A DNA stretch of 64,000 bases. It comes from Lysobacteraceae bacterium NML93-0399. Lineage in GTDB: Bacteria > Pseudomonadota > Gammaproteobacteria > Xanthomonadales > Xanthomonadaceae. Below are positions 37,411 to 47,222 of this stretch, piece after piece (position 1 is the first letter of the stretch; every line of letters starts with the position of its first letter). The stretch spans positions 1,488,001 to 1,552,000 of the forward strand of contig NTJI01000001.1 of assembly GCA_002307375.1 (NCBI GenBank), written 5' to 3'. The position numbers and the translations under genes are program-made. The notes under the pieces are model-generated. The model was given only the letters and a program-made list of their open reading frames with translations. It was not told where the DNA came from and made no database searches.

Positions 37411-38796
37411 TCAGAGGCTGGGGCCGTCCATTTCGTGCGCGGGCGCCGTGGCCGGACTGCCGCGTGCAGGCACTGCGGGAGATTGCCGCTCGAGCGATTC
37501 GAGCCCCGTCTGCAACCACGTCTGCCCGGCCTGACTGTGAAGTTGCGTGTCCAGCAGTCGGGACACCGCGATACCGTCGTCGCGGCCCGCAGCGGACAGC
37601 AGCGCATCGCTGAACGTCCGGGTGTCGAGTCCTGCGTCACGGGAAGGCACCGTTCCCTGCACCGGCCCGATCACCACCGGCCGCCACTCCAGCGCGGCGG
37701 CCATCGCCTCGTTGCGCGGCATCGCATCGCGGCAATCGATCTGGCACAGCGCTGGTGGCGCCAGCAGATCCTGCATGCCACGAGTCCCGCTGCGATCGAA
37801 GATCGTTGTGCGATTGAAGAACTGGTGCTCCTCCGATCGATGGATCACATAGCGATCGGGGTCATCGGGCAGCGCGCGCTTCTCCAACGGCGGCGGCCGG
37901 ATCAGGCCATTGATGTAGTCGATGGCCAGATTCCCAGATAGAACCCCGAGGCCATCACGCTGGTAGCCCCCTCCGATATCAGTGTGTGCGCCGGCCACGC
38001 TGACATTTAGGAAACGCCCGTCTGGCGTCGCACCGGGGTCAGTGATCCATGTGCCCTGGAACAGGTTGCGCCGCTCGCTCGTCGCAGTGATCTGGAAACC
38101 CGACACGACCGACTCGGCGAGGCGTCGGTCGTTCTGACGAGGTGCGCCGGTGCCGACCGGGTCCAGCAGGACCGCGGCCTGGACGACTGTCCCTGGCTCG
38201 CGCAGCGGCGGGTTCGGGTAGATCACGTTGCCGACGATCAGACCGTCGGCGTTGCGCTGGAAGGTCGCGTCGGTCGGATTCTGGACGCCGCGCTCTTCAA
38301 CGAGGCGCGTGAACCCTGCAGCTTGCTCGGCCCCCCGACTGAAGCCGGTTGCGAGAATCCTGATCTCAGCGTCCGGATTCTCGTCCAGCCAGATCTTCGC
38401 TTGAGTGGCGAACTGCAGGTACATGTCTTCGATGCGCGCTTCGTAGCTGCCGCCGTACGCGGCATCAAACATCCCACTGAGCCCCCCCTGCGTACCCGGA
38501 CCCGCGACATAGCCGGCATGGACCGGCATGTACCCGAGCCGGTCTTCCGCCGCTCGCGCGTAGCTGCGGAACTGCTCGTCGACCAACGCAATGTTGGTGA
38601 ATTTGGCCGGATCGCGCTTGCTGTTGCCTGTGCCGTCGAAGGAGGCAACAAAGAGCCGTTGCTCGACCGCGGCTTCATCCAGCAGAAGCGGTACGGCAAA
38701 TCCCGCAAGCGCGCGCTCCACTTCCTCGAAGCTCTCCAACTGAGAGGCTGTGACTACGTCAGCCCTCACTCCGTCCGGGTGCCGGTTCCCACCCAT
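37411..38796 (-). CDS. DUF2235 (Tle1-like) alpha/beta hydrolase, possible type VI lipase effector
   Basis: A 461-residue protein. VASFDGTGNS (50-59) is the DUF2235 start; the nucleophile elbow is GFSRG with Ser153; DPVGTG (211-216) is a conserved loop; HTDIGGGY (270-277) supplies the catalytic His. These features define the Tle1-type phospholipase fold used by many T6SS effectors. There is no signal peptide, as expected for T6SS delivery, and no VgrG, PAAR or Hcp gene is nearby. A lipoprotein gene ends 24 bases upstream on the same strand. The ATG sits only one base after GGAGG, so the exact start is uncertain. A housekeeping lipase role is the alternative. Confidence 0.78.
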   Translation of the reverse strand: MGGNRHPDGVRADVVTASQLESFEEVERALAGFAVPLLLDEAAVEQRLFVASFDGTGNSKRDPAKFTNIALVDEQFRSYARAAEDRLGYMPVHAGYVAGPGTQGGLSGMFDAAYGGSYEARIEDMYLQFATQAKIWLDENPDAEIRILATGFSRGAEQAAGFTRLVEERGVQNPTDATFQRNADGLIVGNVIYPNPPLREPGTVVQAAVLLDPVGTGAPRQNDRRLAESVVSGFQITATSERRNLFQGTWITDPGATPDGRFLNVSVAGAHTDIGGGYQRDGLGVLSGNLAIDYINGLIRPPPLEKRALPDDPDRYVIHRSEEHQFFNRTTIFDRSGTRGMQDLLAPPALCQIDCRDAMPRNEAMAAALEWRPVVIGPVQGTVPSRDAGLDTRTFSDALLSAAGRDDGIAVSRLLDTQLHSQAGQTWLQTGLESLERQSPAVPARGSPATAPAHEMDGPSL

Positions 38797-38820
38797 CCTC
38801 CACCTCCATGTGGATAAGGA

Positions 38821-39405
38821 TCAGAAGGTCTTGCTCCACGCGAGAACGAGATCATTCCGATAGTCGCTGTGGCGATTGCCGGGAATCCGCGGCTCCCGCA
38901 GCGAGATGAAGGCCTTCATGTAGACATTGATCGTCCGATCGTTGATCTCCATCACGACGTCGGGATTGATCATCGGCGTGTACGGCGAGGCCTGCTCGCG
39001 TTGTGTTTCGTGCACGACGAGTTCGTCCTTGAAGATCTCGCCGATATCGACCTCCGCCTCCAGCGGCGTGCCGTCTCTGCTGACCCACTTCACCACCGCG
39101 GGCGGCGGGAAGTTCCGGATCATCAGATGGTTGGCGGTCTTGACCTTGAGCGAGTTGGGATGCACGTCCTCCAGCGCAGGGCGCGGGCCACTCGTGTGGA
39201 GGCGCTCGGCATACAGCACCGTGCATTCCTGCAGCGCGTACGTGGCGATGCCGAAGTTGTGACGCATGAACCGCAAGGGCCAATCCGCCACGATCCGCTG
39301 GTCGACGGACTTCGAAGTCTGCGGATCCTGTGCCTTGCTCATGCCTTGGCATCCTGTGGTCGTGAGTGCGGTGGCGATGAGCGCAGCGGCGAACCGCAGT
39401 GACAT
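38821..39405 (-). CDS. Lipoprotein preceding the Tle1-like gene, possible immunity protein
   Basis: A 194-residue precursor; ATG 39405 gives a lipoprotein signal with lipobox TTTGC (Cys at about residue 19). The mature part has beta-rich segments (VVKWVSRDGTPLEAEVDIGE, VVMEINDRTINVYMKAFISL). I do not recognise the family. T6SS lipase effectors of the Tle1 group are often encoded with a periplasmic lipoprotein that neutralises them; position and localisation fit that role, but this is inference. An ATG at 39441 would add 12 residues and is less likely. Confidence 0.65.
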   Translation of the reverse strand: MSLRFAAALIATALTTTGCQGMSKAQDPQTSKSVDQRIVADWPLRFMRHNFGIATYALQECTVLYAERLHTSGPRPALEDVHPNSLKVKTANHLMIRNFPPPAVVKWVSRDGTPLEAEVDIGEIFKDELVVHETQREQASPYTPMINPDVVMEINDRTINVYMKAFISLREPRIPGNRHSDYRNDLVLAWSKTF

Positions 39406-39798
39406 GCAGCGCCGGTCTGCGTCCTCTGTGCTGTCAACCATCCGCGTGCTCCCTGCAATCGAACAGTGCCGCCCTGTCCCACGCACGATGCTCGAACCGG
39501 AGGTTCGCACGGACGCCGCCGCGGGGTTCGGACAGGGTGTCGCATCCGGCGGCGATAGGCCATCGGAGGTTGCCGGAAGCTGGTGTGGGAATGGCGCCGT
39601 CGCTTGTGGCCCGTGTCACGCCTGGGTGCGTGAGCGAGGCGGCGCGCCTGACGGTGACCGACGGGCCGGGAGCGGCACACGGTTGACGCGCGCATTACCC
39701 GATTCGCAAGCGTGGGGGCTGCCCCCACCCAACCCTCCCCCGCTCGCGGGGGAGGGCTCGAAGCGGGCAGTCGCGCGACGGCGCGACCGTCGGGCCGA
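39406..39798. repeat. Intergenic with one palindromic repeat
   Basis: About 390 bases without a convincing gene. One copy of the GC-rich palindrome with a CCCCCACCCAACC tail lies at 39720-39759, downstream of the minus-strand htpG. Confidence 0.6.
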
Positions 39799-41697
39799 TC
39801 AACCGCCCAGCAGTACCCGGTTCATACGCTGCACGAACGCGGCCGGGTCCTGCAGCGGGGCGCCGGCGGCGATCTCGGCCTGCTCCAGCAACAGCGTGGC
39901 GAGGTCGCTCGACTTGGCGTCGTCGGTCTCGCCTTCGATGCGCTGCAGCAGGGCGTGCTGCGGGTTGATCTCGAGCGTTGGCTTGCTTTCGGGCACGTCC
40001 TGGCCGGCTTCGCGCAGCAGGCGGGCGAGGTGCGGGGCCATTTCGTAGTCGGCGAGTGCGAGGCACGACGGCGAATCGGTCAGACGCGCCGACACGCGCA
40101 CGTCGCCGACGCGATCACCCAGCAGGCCCTTGATCTTCTCGACCAGCGGGGCAGCGGCTGTGGCGGCTTCGGCCTGCTTGGCCTTGTCGGCTTCGTCGAG
40201 CGGCAGTTCGCCCTTGGCGACGTTCTTCATCGACTTGCCGGCGTACTCGTGCAGGCTGCCGAGCATCCATTCGTCGATGCGGTCGAACATCAGCAGCACT
40301 TCGATGTCCTTCGCGCGGAAGGCTTCGAGCTGCGGGCTGCCGGCGGCGGCCTTGTAGCCGTCGGCGGTGATGTACCAGATGGTCTCCTGGCCGACCGGCA
40401 TGCGTGCGACGTAGTCGTCGAGCGAAACGGTCTGCGACGCGCCGTCGCCCTTGGTCGAGGCGAAGCGCAGGATCTTGGCGATGCGCTCGCGGTTGCTCGC
40501 GTCCTCGACGATGCCTTCTTTGAGCGTATTGCCGAAGGCCTTGTAGAACGCGGTGAACTTGTCGGCGTCGTCGCGCGCCAGCTTCTCGATCATGTCGAGC
40601 ACGCGCTTCACGCAGGCGCCCTTGATGCGGTCGAGCTGGCGGTTGTGCTGCAGCAGTTCGCGGCTGACGTTGAGCGGCAGGTCATCGGCATCGACGACGC
40701 CGCGCACGAAGCGCAGGTAGTTCGGCAGCAGCTCTTCGGCGGCGTCCATCACGAACACGCGCTTGATGTAGAGCTTCAGGCCCTTGCGCTCGTCGCGCCC
40801 GCCCATCATCAGGTCGAACGGCGGCTGCGACGGCAGGTACAGCAGCGTGGTGAAGCTCTGGCTGCCTTCGACGCGGTTGTGCGTCCACGCGGCCGCGTCG
40901 TTGAAGTCGTGGCCGAGCGCCTTGTAGAAGTTCTGGTAGTCCTCGTCGCTGATGTCGGACTTGGACTTGGTCCACAACGCGGACGCGTCGTTGGCGGTTT
41001 CCCACTCGGGCGCGGCGTCGGCCGGCGCGTCCTCGCCCTCGGCCGGCGTCGGCGCGTCCTTGGGCATGCGGATCGGGAACGCGACGTGGTCGGAATACTT
41101 GCGCACCAGCGAGCGCAGCTTCCAGCCGTCGAGGAATTCGTCCTCGTCGGCCTTCAGATGCAGGATCACCGTGGTGCCGCGCTCGGGCAGCGTGACGTCT
41201 TCGAGCGAATACTCGCCGCGACCATCGCTCTCCCACTTGGTGCCGGCCTCCGGGGCGGCGCCGGCATGGCGGGTCAGCACGGTGACGCGGTCGGCGACGA
41301 CGAAGGCCGAGTAGAAGCCCACGCCGAACTGGCCGATCAGGCGCGCGTCGGCCTTCTGCTCGCCGCTCATTGCCTCGAGGAAGCGGCGCGTGCCGGAGCT
41401 GGCGATGGTGCCGATGTTGGCGACCACGTCCTCGCGGCTCATGCCGATGCCGGTGTCGCGGATCGTCACCGTGCGCGCCGCCTTGTCCCAGCTGACATCG
41501 ATGTGCAGCTCGCCCGCGCCGGCCAGCAGGTCCGGGTTGGCGATCGACTCGAAGCGCAGCTTGTCGCAGGCGTCGGAGGCGTTGGAGATCAGTTCGCGCA
41601 GGAAGATTTCCTTGTGCGAATACAGCGAATGCGTGACCAGGTGCAGCACCTGGGCGACTTCGGCTTCGAACTTGCGGGTTTCGGTGGAGGCGGTCAT
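39799..41697 (-). CDS. htpG: Chaperone HtpG (Hsp90)
   Basis: A 632-residue ATP-dependent chaperone. The GHKL ATPase domain shows HSLYSHKEIFLRELISNASDA, DTGIGM and GQFGVGFYSAFVVAD. The middle domain has the conserved IKRVFVMD and RGVVDADDLPLNVSRELLQ segments, and the C-terminal dimerisation domain is complete. A short acidic Glu/Asp/Ala loop near residues 210-230 replaces the charged linker of eukaryotic Hsp90. A candidate heat-shock promoter lies upstream at 41734-41762. Confidence 0.98.
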   Translation of the reverse strand: MTASTETRKFEAEVAQVLHLVTHSLYSHKEIFLRELISNASDACDKLRFESIANPDLLAGAGELHIDVSWDKAARTVTIRDTGIGMSREDVVANIGTIASSGTRRFLEAMSGEQKADARLIGQFGVGFYSAFVVADRVTVLTRHAGAAPEAGTKWESDGRGEYSLEDVTLPERGTTVILHLKADEDEFLDGWKLRSLVRKYSDHVAFPIRMPKDAPTPAEGEDAPADAAPEWETANDASALWTKSKSDISDEDYQNFYKALGHDFNDAAAWTHNRVEGSQSFTTLLYLPSQPPFDLMMGGRDERKGLKLYIKRVFVMDAAEELLPNYLRFVRGVVDADDLPLNVSRELLQHNRQLDRIKGACVKRVLDMIEKLARDDADKFTAFYKAFGNTLKEGIVEDASNRERIAKILRFASTKGDGASQTVSLDDYVARMPVGQETIWYITADGYKAAAGSPQLEAFRAKDIEVLLMFDRIDEWMLGSLHEYAGKSMKNVAKGELPLDEADKAKQAEAATAAAPLVEKIKGLLGDRVGDVRVSARLTDSPSCLALADYEMAPHLARLLREAGQDVPESKPTLEINPQHALLQRIEGETDDAKSSDLATLLLEQAEIAAGAPLQDPAAFVQRMNRVLLGG

Positions 41698-41733
41698 GGG
41701 AACGGTCCGTGTGGCGTGTTGCGGTAGGCCGCC

Positions 41734-41762
41734 GATATTGGTGCCGATTGCGCCGAATCAAG
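41734..41762 (-). promoter_or_regulatory. Candidate sigma-32 promoter upstream of htpG
   Basis: On the minus strand CTTGATT (41762-41756) and ACCAATAT are separated by about 13 bases. This resembles the heat-shock consensus CTTGAAA and CCCCATNT with five of seven matches in each box. The htpG ATG is about 37 bases downstream. Confidence 0.35.
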
Positions 41763-42020
41763 CTGCGCGGCGTGCGGCGGCTGCCGATCCGTCTTCTGAA
41801 TGGATCGTGCAGCGATCGCGCCTCCAACGTGACAGGGTGCGCAAAGAACGACCCGGCCAATGAACTCGAGTTGAATTTCAGCGGACGCAAGACGGTTGAA
41901 TTGCTGGTCCTCACGCGGACATGACATTAACCGGATTTTCACTTGTACCGCCGGTTCTTCGACAAGGGATGCGAGGCCGACACGCAGTTCCGTCATCCAC
42001 CGTTGTCGAGGACTTTGCCC

Positions 42021-44804
42021 ATGTCGTACGCCCGCCTTCGTGTCCGGCCGCGCCGCCGGATGCTCGCCCTGTCGATCCCGCTCGCCCTGGCCGCGACACT
42101 GCCGCTACAGGTCGCGGCCCAGCAACGCAACACCACCACGCTCGACCGCATCACCGTGACCGGTTCCAACATTCCGCGCACCGACACCGAAACCGCTTCG
42201 CCGGTCTTGGTGATCTCGCGCGAACAGATCGACCGCACCGGCAAGACCACGGTCGGCGAGTATCTGCAGAGCCTGTCGGTCGATGGCGCCGGCTCGGTGC
42301 CCAAGAGTTTCGGCAACGGCTTTGCCGGCGGCGGTTCGGCGATCTCGCTGCGCGGCCTCGGCGCCGGTTCCACCCTGGTGCTGCTCAACGGCCGGCGCAT
42401 GGCCCCGTTCGGCCTCGCCGACGATGGCCAGAAGGTGTTCACCGATCTGAGCACGATTCCACTCGATGCGGTCGAGCGCATCGAGGTGCTCAAGGACGGC
42501 GCCTCGTCGATCTACGGCTCCGATGCGATCGCCGGCGTGGTCAACGTGATCCTGCGCAACGACTTCACCGGCGCGGTGGCCACCGTGTCCTACGGCTGGT
42601 CCCACGCCGGCGGCGGCGACCAGCCCAAGGCCTCGCTGACCGCCGGCACCGGCAGCCTGACCGAGGACGGCTACAACGCGTTCTTCAGCATTGAAGCAGC
42701 CAAGACCGACGCGATCCGTGTACGCGATCGTCGCGGCCGCAACTGGATCGGCACAGGCGACACGCGGCCCTGGGGCTATCCGATCGGCACCAACCTGCCC
42801 GGCCGCATCACCGGCGGCGGCACCGGTGCCGGCGGCGGTCCGAGCGGCGCGATCGAAAACCCCAACTCGGGCCTGTTCGAATCGCTGCCCGGCTGCGCCG
42901 CACTGTCGGACGTGACCCCGCAGGACCCGGCCGGCGGCTGCCTGTGGGATGTCGCCCGGTTCCGCGATCTCTCGCCCGAGGAGGAGTACGTGAACTTCTT
43001 CTCGCGCGCCGCATTCGCGGTCGGCGACACCGGCGAGATCTACATGGAACTCAGCGCCGCCAACAAGAAGACGATCTTCCAGAACACGCCGTCGGGTGTG
43101 TCCGGCGCCTGGGGCTATCCCGGCGGCCCGGTCAATGCCAGCGATCCCGGTCCGGGCGCGGTCGTGCTCGGCCCCGACCATCCGGACAACCCGTACCCCG
43201 GTACCGCCAACCGGCTGCGCTACACCGCCTTCGACGTCGGCCCGCGCACCACCTACAACGACAGCCATTTCACGCGGCTGTTGCTGGGCTTCAAGGGCAC
43301 GGCCGGCGCCTGGGACTACGACGTCGGCTATCTGCATTCGGGCACCGACCTCACCAACGAGCGCACCGGCTTCCTGCGCTACAGCCGGGTCAAGACGGTG
43401 CTCGAAGATCCCGACAGCCCCGTGGGCTGGTGGCGCATCGGCGACGATGCCGGCCTCAACACGCAGGCGCTGTACGACTTCATCTCGCCACGCATCACTG
43501 CCGCCGGCCGCACGCGGCTGGACATCTTCGATGGCCGGGTCACGCGCTCGCTGATGGATCTTTCGGGCGGCCCGCTGGGGCTGGCGCTGGGTGCCGAGTA
43601 TCGGCGCCAGTCGGTGTCGCTGACCCCGCAGAGCTTCACCGACCAGGGCGACATCATCGGCCTGGGGTATTCGTCCTACGCCGGTGTGGAGAAGATCACC
43701 AGCGCCTACGCCGAACTGCAGGCGCCGGTGCTCGACACCCTGGAACTGACCGGCGCCTTGCGCGTGGACCACTACGACGGTGGCGACACCGCGACCACGC
43801 CCAAGGTCGGCGTGAAGTGGTCGCCCACCGACTGGATCGCGCTGCGCGGCACGTACGCCGAAGGCTTCCGCGCGCCGAATCCGGCCGAGGCCGGGACCGG
43901 TGGCCTGGCCGCCTTCAGCACGGCGGTCGACCCGGTGCGCTGCGCCGCGCCGGGCAACGAGCCGCAGGACTGCGATGCCGGCCCGATCGCCCTGATCACC
44001 TCGCCCAATCCCGACCTCCGGCCCGAGGAATCCAAGAGCACCACGGTCGGCATCGTGCTCTCACCATGGACCGGCGGCTCGCTGGCGTTCGATGCGTTCC
44101 GCATCAAGCGCACCGACGAGATCTTCGGCGGCAGCGCCGACGCAGCGATCGCGGCTGGCGGCGACAACGTGGTGCGCGGCACCAACGAGATTCCCGGCAC
44201 ACCGGGCAGCGGTTCGATTCTCGCGGTGCTGGTCGGCTACGAGAACGCCTCGTCGACGACGGTCGAAGGTTTCGATGTCGACATGGAACAGCGCGTCGAT
44301 CTGGGCGATGCGGGCAGCCTGCGCTTCGATCTGCAGTTCACCCACATCAGCGCGTTCGAGCGCGAGGACCTCGACGGCACGGTGTACGAGTTCGCCGGCA
44401 CGCACGGCAACTGCGATGTCACCAACTGCATCGGCACGCCGAAGAACAAGGCCAATTTCGGCGCGACCTGGGAGATGGACGCGTTCTCGATCAGCAGCGT
44501 CGTGAACTGGCGCGACAGCATGCGCAACGTCACCGAGGCCGGGGATACCGAATGCGCGAACGGATTCGCCAACGGTGACGACGCGCCGCGCGGCTGCGAG
44601 CTGGCCTCGTTCTACACCATCGACCTGTCGGCACGCTGGATGCCCACCGAGCACTGGGAAGTGTTCGGCTCGGTGGCCAATCTCACCGACCGCGTCGCGC
44701 CGCTCGACCCGCTGACCTATGGCGCGATCAACTACAACCCGATGGACTTCAGCGGTGCGATCGGCCGCTACTTCACGATCGGCGCGAAGTTCAGGTTCGA
44801 CTGA
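42021..44804 (+). CDS. TonB-dependent outer-membrane receptor
   Basis: A 927-residue receptor. The signal peptide ends near LQVAAQQ (about residue 34). The plug domain follows, with DRITVTGSNIPRTD as a TonB-box-like start, then SLRGLGAGSTLVLLNGRRM and VERIEVLKDGASSIYGSDAIAGVVN. The long beta-barrel region ends in FTIGAKFRF with a C-terminal barrel residue pattern (LTDRVAPLDPLTYGA before it). The shape matches the large 'SusC-free' TonB receptors abundant in Xanthomonadaceae that import peptides or glycans; the substrate is not visible. No Fur-box-like sequence was recognised. A signature of two Cys pairs in surface loops (GCAALSDVTPQDPAGGC) is typical of this group. Confidence 0.93.
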   Translation: MSYARLRVRPRRRMLALSIPLALAATLPLQVAAQQRNTTTLDRITVTGSNIPRTDTETASPVLVISREQIDRTGKTTVGEYLQSLSVDGAGSVPKSFGNGFAGGGSAISLRGLGAGSTLVLLNGRRMAPFGLADDGQKVFTDLSTIPLDAVERIEVLKDGASSIYGSDAIAGVVNVILRNDFTGAVATVSYGWSHAGGGDQPKASLTAGTGSLTEDGYNAFFSIEAAKTDAIRVRDRRGRNWIGTGDTRPWGYPIGTNLPGRITGGGTGAGGGPSGAIENPNSGLFESLPGCAALSDVTPQDPAGGCLWDVARFRDLSPEEEYVNFFSRAAFAVGDTGEIYMELSAANKKTIFQNTPSGVSGAWGYPGGPVNASDPGPGAVVLGPDHPDNPYPGTANRLRYTAFDVGPRTTYNDSHFTRLLLGFKGTAGAWDYDVGYLHSGTDLTNERTGFLRYSRVKTVLEDPDSPVGWWRIGDDAGLNTQALYDFISPRITAAGRTRLDIFDGRVTRSLMDLSGGPLGLALGAEYRRQSVSLTPQSFTDQGDIIGLGYSSYAGVEKITSAYAELQAPVLDTLELTGALRVDHYDGGDTATTPKVGVKWSPTDWIALRGTYAEGFRAPNPAEAGTGGLAAFSTAVDPVRCAAPGNEPQDCDAGPIALITSPNPDLRPEESKSTTVGIVLSPWTGGSLAFDAFRIKRTDEIFGGSADAAIAAGGDNVVRGTNEIPGTPGSGSILAVLVGYENASSTTVEGFDVDMEQRVDLGDAGSLRFDLQFTHISAFEREDLDGTVYEFAGTHGNCDVTNCIGTPKNKANFGATWEMDAFSISSVVNWRDSMRNVTEAGDTECANGFANGDDAPRGCELASFYTIDLSARWMPTEHWEVFGSVANLTDRVAPLDPLTYGAINYNPMDFSGAIGRYFTIGAKFRFD

Positions 44805-44827
44805 CTTCCTTCGATGCGTGTGACCGG

Positions 44828-44848
44828 ACACCCCGCGAGTCGGGGTGT
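44828..44848 (+). terminator. Weak terminator-like hairpin after the TonB receptor gene
   Basis: An 8-bp stem (ACACCCCG with CGGGGTGT) and 5-base loop, without a clear T tract. Confidence 0.4.
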
Positions 44849-44978
44849 TCGCGTATGGGAAGCACAAGCGGCAGCCCATGATTGATCTGCATCAATGCGG
44901 CGCCGACCGCGCGGTTCCAGCATCGACCCACACCCACAGGCCGCTGCCGCCCGGCACCGGTCGCCCTTCGGAGTCGAG

Positions 44979-45143
44979 ATGGACGTCCTGCCCTATACCG
45001 CGTTCGACGTGCTGGCCATGGTCATGGAAGGCACTCACCTGCCCGCACCGGCGGCCGCCACCACGGCCCCTGATGCAGCCGCTGCCAAGCCGGTGCCCAC
45101 GCCCGAGACATCGGCCGGACCGGATTTCCGGCAGGCTGCCTGA
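44979..45143 (+). CDS. Possible small protein, unknown
   Basis: A 54-codon frame beginning ATG after GGAG (44970-44973), encoding MDVLPYTAFDVLAMVMEGTH and then an Ala/Pro-rich tail. It lies in a 361-base gap between the TonB receptor and the convergent transporter gene. There is no homologue I recognise, so it could be a chance frame in GC-rich DNA. Confidence 0.3.
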   Translation: MDVLPYTAFDVLAMVMEGTHLPAPAAATTAPDAAAAKPVPTPETSAGPDFRQAA

Positions 45144-45165
45144 GCCGACGTTCGCCCACGGGCGG

Positions 45166-47146
45166 CTACAGCGGCCAGACCAGCAGCAGCATCGGAATGG
45201 CAACTGCGAATACGACCAACTGCACCGGCAGACCCAGCCGCCAGTAGTCGCCGAAGCGGAAGCCGCCCGGGCCGAGGATCAGCGTGTTGTTCTGATGCCC
45301 GATGGGCGTCAGGAACGCGCACGAGGCGCCGACCGCGACTGCCATCAGATAGGGGTCGGCGCTGACGCCGAGCGTGCCGGCCGCACCGATCGCGATCGGG
45401 CACATCACCGCGGCCGTGGCGGCGTTGTTCATCAGGTCCGAGAGCGTCATCGTCACGGCAAGGATCAGTGCCAGGCCGATCACCGGGTGTCCCTGCGCGA
45501 CGGTCTCGAACAGCGCGCGCGCAATGAGGTCGGCGGTGCCGGTCGACTCCATCGCGCCGGCGACCGGAATCAGCGCCGCCAGCAGCACGATCACCGGCCA
45601 GTCGATCGCCGTGTAGACCTCGCGCGGCGGCACCGTGCGCAGCGCCATGGAGGCGATGACGCCGATCGCGAACGCGATCGCCGCCGGCACCAGGCCGAAT
45701 GCGGCAGCAGCGATCGCACCGACCAGAATCAGGCTTGCAGTGATGGCCTTGCGGCGGTCGGCCATGCGCAGCGAACGCTCGGCCAGCGGCACGCCGCCGG
45801 ATTCGGACGCAAAGCCGGCGATCGACGCCTGGGTGCCCTGCACCAGCAGCAGGTCGCCCTCCTGGAACGGCTGTGAACGCAGCCGGCGACGCGAGCGGTG
45901 GCCGGCGCGGGAGATCGCCAGCACGTTGATGCTGTAACGCGTGCGCAGGTCGAGATCTCTGGCCGAGCGGCCGGACAGCGACGAGCCCGGCAACACGGCG
46001 ATCTCCTGCAGCACGATGTCCGCATGCGGCGTCCGGGCATCGGGCTTGGCGGACTCCGCGTCGACATTGCCCTCGCGTGCCTGGGCTTCCTTCGCCCGTG
46101 CGCGGCTGGCGGCCGGATCGTCGCCGGCGGCCGCAATGCGGGCCGCTGCCGCGTCCGCCTCTTCGGTCGACATGTCCGCAACATCCGCGGCGTCATCACC
46201 ATCGCTGCCGGGGTCGCCGGCGTCGGCGTCGGCATCAGCCGCTTCCAGCTCGGCCTCGTCGATCTGTTCCTCGAGCCGCGCGCCGAGCGTCGCCAGCACC
46301 TCGTTGAGCACGTCGGCATCGGCCTCGACCACCAGGATGTCGCCCGCGCGCACCACGCGCGACGGGCTGGGCGCATGCACGCGCAGTTCGGCCTGCACCA
46401 TGCCGATGACCTGTGCATCGTGGGCTTCGAGCGCGGTCTCGATCTCGCGCACCGTCTGGCCCACGGCCTTGGCCCCGTCGGGCACGCGCATTTCGGTGAG
46501 GTAGGCGCCGGGATCGAAACCTTCGACGGCCGCCTCGCGCCGCACCGGCACCAGTTTCCAGCCACCCAGCGCGATCAGCAGCACACCGGCGATCGCGACC
46601 GCCACGCCGACCGGGGCGTAGTCGAACATCGCGAACGCGCCGCTTCCGCTTTCCTGTCGGAAGCCGGACACGATCAGGTTGGGCGGCGTGCCGATCAGCG
46701 TGGTCATGCCGCCGAGGATCGAGCCGAAGGCCAACGGCATCAGCACCTGGCCCGGCGCCAACGACTGCTTGCGCGCGATCTGGATCGCCACCGGCATCAG
46801 CAGCGCCAGCGCCGACATTGTTCATGAAAGCCGACAGCACGGCGGCCAGCAGCGTCAGCGCGGCGATCGACAACATGGGCCCGGCGTTCGACGGCAGCAC
46901 AGCGCGGGTGAGCGCATCGACCGCGCCCGAGGTCTGCAGACCGCGGCTGAGCACCAGCACGCAGCCCACGGTAATCACGGCCGGATGCCCGAAGCCCGCG
47001 AACGCGTCCTGGGCACTGACCAGTCCCACGGCGACGCAGGCCATCAGGGCGGCGCCGGCCACCATGTCGTGGCGCCAACGCCCCCACAGGAACAGGCCGA
47101 CGGTGCAGCCGAGAATGACGAGGATCAGGATCTGGTCGGTCTGCAT
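45166..47146 (-). pseudogene. SLC13/DASS-type transporter with TrkA-C domains, broken by a frameshift
   Basis: Two minus-strand frames together make one transporter. The N-terminal frame starts at ATG 47146 (MQTDQILILVILG) and carries the first helices up to SAFMNNVGA. The remaining frame resumes at about 46810 with LALLMPVAIQIARKQ and runs to 45166 with the second half (TAIDWPVIVLLAALIPVAGA, then LSDLMNNAATAAVM and TPIGHQNNTLILGPGG). The expected NNVGALALLMP junction is interrupted because two bases are missing (or one is extra) near 46810. Between the two membrane halves lie two TrkA-C (RCK_C) domains separated by an unusual Asp/Ala-rich acidic insert (about 46040-46270). It may be a real pseudogene, programmed slippage, or a sequence error. 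It would have been a sodium-coupled anion or sulfate/carboxylate carrier. Confidence 0.85.
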
Positions 47147-47222
47147 CGGACAAAGGCTCGGCGCGGCGCATCGGCCGCGATCAGGACAGGCATCGGAAAA
47201 CGCGTCGGATCGACCGCGGGGC

